A stretch of DNA of 6,857 nt. It comes from Pseudomonadota bacterium. Lineage in GTDB: Bacteria; Pseudomonadota; Alphaproteobacteria; Acetobacterales; Acetobacteraceae. This document shows, one piece after another, positions 6,224-6,857 of the stretch. The notes beneath the pieces were generated by a model, which saw only the letters and a list, made by a program, of their open reading frames with translations, did not search any database and was not told the DNA's origin. The stretch's first letter is position 1. The number at the start of each line of letters is the position of its first letter. The translations under genes and the position numbers were made by a program. The DNA lies in contig JAKAQU010000156.1 in NCBI GenBank assembly GCA_021819535.1, positions 1-6,857 of the forward strand, given 5' to 3'.

Positions 6224-6254
6224 CGCCCACTCCGCGGCGGGCGATATCGCGCGA
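6224..6254. other. Short convergent gap between cfa and rsfS
   Basis: The 31 bases between the two stops hold a weak stem (CGCCC 6224-6228 with GGGCG 6239-6243, 10-nt loop) and the perfect 10-bp palindrome GCGATATCGC (6241-6250). Neither is followed by a T run on either strand, so I do not call an intrinsic terminator here. Confidence 0.35.
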
Positions 6255-6593
6255 TCACGGCAACAGGCTCGCCTCCGGCCCGTCGAGATCGCTGCCCCAC
6301 ATTTTTTCGAGGTTATAGAGACGGCGCGCATCCGGCTTGAAGAGATGGACGATGATGTCGCCGGCGTCGATCAACACCCAATCGGCGCCGCCGGCGCCCT
6401 CGATCGGCACCCGCTTCAGCCCCGCCGCGCGCAGCTTCTCGGCAAGATGGCTCGCCATCGCCTCGATCTGGCGGTCGGCAAGGCCGGTCGCGATGATCAT
6501 GCGCTCGGCGAAGGCGGCACGGCCGGCGAGATCGAGGGTGACGATGTCCTCGGCCTTGTCGTCTTCGAGGCTCTCTCGGATGAGCGCGCTCAG
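6255..6593 (-). CDS. rsfS: Ribosome silencing factor RsfS, start codon uncertain
   Basis: RsfS binds ribosomal protein L14 (uL14) on the 50S subunit and blocks joining with 30S during starvation. From CTG 6593 the protein has 112 aa (E. coli RsfS has 105). Family landmarks are present: DDKAEDIVTLDL (11-22), RMIIATGLADRQ, GADWVLIDAGDIIVHLF and RRLYNLEKMW near the C-terminus. The only ATG in frame (6500) is at the Met of RMIIATG, so it would remove the conserved N-terminal third. No ATG, GTG or TTG lies upstream in this frame to the window edge. Options are CTG 6593, which overlaps a TGA in another frame as CTGA; a non-standard ATT 6758 or ATC 6752, the latter 7 nt after a GGAG; or ATG 6765 joined by a one-base shift at a run of seven C (6744-6738). 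The last two would give an Ala/Lys/Pro/Arg-rich extension of about 50 residues. The protein identity is firm; the 5' boundary is not. Confidence 0.87.
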   Translation of the reverse strand: MSALIRESLEDDKAEDIVTLDLAGRAAFAERMIIATGLADRQIEAMASHLAEKLRAAGLKRVPIEGAGGADWVLIDAGDIIVHLFKPDARRLYNLEKMWGSDLDGPEASLLP

Positions 6594-6856
6594 CCGGTCG
6601 AGATCGGGGGCGGCGCGGCGCGGGCGGGGAGAGCGCTGTCGCGCGGGCTTGGCCGGCGCGCCGGCTTGCGCGGATTTGCCTTTGGCGAGGGTTGCGGCTT
6701 TGCGCGGCGTGGCGCCGGGCTGGCGGCGAGCGGGGGTGGGGGGGCTTGGGATGGAAATTCTCCATGCTGTGAGCGAGGGGGTTGTGAGCGAAGGGACGAA
6801 ACCCGATCGGCGGCACGGCGCAGCGCGCTCGCCGAGACGGGATTTTGCGCGGCCTG
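6590..6856 (-). CDS. Possible C-terminal end of nadD or other upstream gene (frame open to window edge)
   Basis: One minus-strand frame runs without a stop from the right edge to TGA 6592-6590. Its first part reads AAQNPVSASALRRAADR, which resembles the SAT/SST-x-(I/L)R motif near the C-terminus of alphaproteobacterial nicotinate-nucleotide adenylyltransferases. nadD commonly lies directly upstream of rsfS. The remainder is a Pro/Ala/Arg-rich tail and would overlap any extended rsfS frame, so the true end may be earlier if a base is miscalled. The rsfS frame is also open across the same bases. I cannot decide between them from about 90 codons; this is a weak call. Confidence 0.25.
   Translation of the reverse strand, partial: QAAQNPVSASALRRAADRVSSLRSQPPRSQHGEFPSQAPPPPLAASPAPRRAKPQPSPKANPRKPARRPSPRDSALPARAAPPPISTG
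6768..6797. repeat. Degenerate 15-bp tandem repeat upstream of rsfS
   Basis: TGTGAGCGAGGGGGT (6768-6782) is followed directly by TGTGAGCGAAGGGAC (6783-6797), with 12 of 15 positions alike. It lies just upstream of the out-of-frame ATG at 6765. If the region is coding it would be a five-residue repeat; if not, it lies in the leader of rsfS. Confidence 0.45.
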
Positions 6857-6857
6857 C

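Noticed and set aside
6224..6254. Intrinsic terminator between cfa and rsfS
   Set aside because: Only a 5-bp stem with a long loop and a separate palindrome, with no T run on either strand.
5006..6331. 441-codon minus-strand frame opposite cfa
   Set aside because: Antisense to a clear Cfa enzyme, and its 3' part also overlaps rsfS out of frame.
1..6857. tRNA, rRNA, CRISPR array, insertion sequence or phage gene
   Set aside because: No such sequence pattern, regular spaced repeat or transposase/integrase motif was seen on either strand.

Overview
The window is GC-rich chromosomal DNA from a Gram-negative bacterium, most likely an alphaproteobacterium. Acetobacteraceae or another member of the Rhodospirillales is my guess from gene content and codon use, not from a search. 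It carries an LPS-core heptose epimerase, the lipoprotein diacylglyceryl transferase Lgt, a UbiK/BMFP protein, a cyclopropane fatty acid synthase and the ribosome silencing factor RsfS. I see no rRNA, tRNA, CRISPR array, transposase or phage gene.

Layout. (1) Positions 1-243, minus strand: start of a ubiK-like gene that runs off the left edge. (2) After a 65-nt divergent gap, hldD (309-1289) and lgt (1286-2089) form a plus-strand pair with a 4-nt ATGA overlap. (3) A strong AT-rich hairpin at 2122-2149 separates lgt from the convergent operon that follows and probably terminates both. (4) A three-gene ABC importer operon lies on the minus strand, read right to left: NMT1/THI5-like periplasmic binding protein (4689-3664), ATPase (about 3667-2900) and permease (2903-2160). 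Each pair of neighbours touches or overlaps. (5) A 280-nt divergent intergenic region (4690-4969) carries a nested inverted repeat. (6) A cyclopropane-fatty-acyl-phospholipid synthase gene follows on the plus strand (4982-6223). (7) Convergent to it is rsfS on the minus strand (6255 to about 6593). Upstream of rsfS, up to the right edge, lies a stretch whose reading frame is ambiguous and which may hold the end of nadD.

Function. Most genes serve the cell envelope: heptose for LPS core, lipidation of lipoproteins, cyclopropanation of membrane lipids, and import of a small periplasmic ligand. UbiK-type proteins assist ubiquinone synthesis, and RsfS shuts down 70S assembly in starvation. Nothing here amounts to an obvious new multi-gene system. 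The most unusual signals concern translation starts. The ABC ATPase has no ATG, GTG or TTG codon anywhere upstream of its Walker A motif. The conserved N-terminus of RsfS also lies upstream of its only ATG. In both cases an in-frame CTG overlaps a TGA stop as CTGA, the same geometry as the ATGA junctions of hldD-lgt and ATPase-permease. For the ATPase the TGA belongs to a certain gene. For rsfS it belongs to a doubtful one, and a seven-C run offers a frameshift as an alternative.
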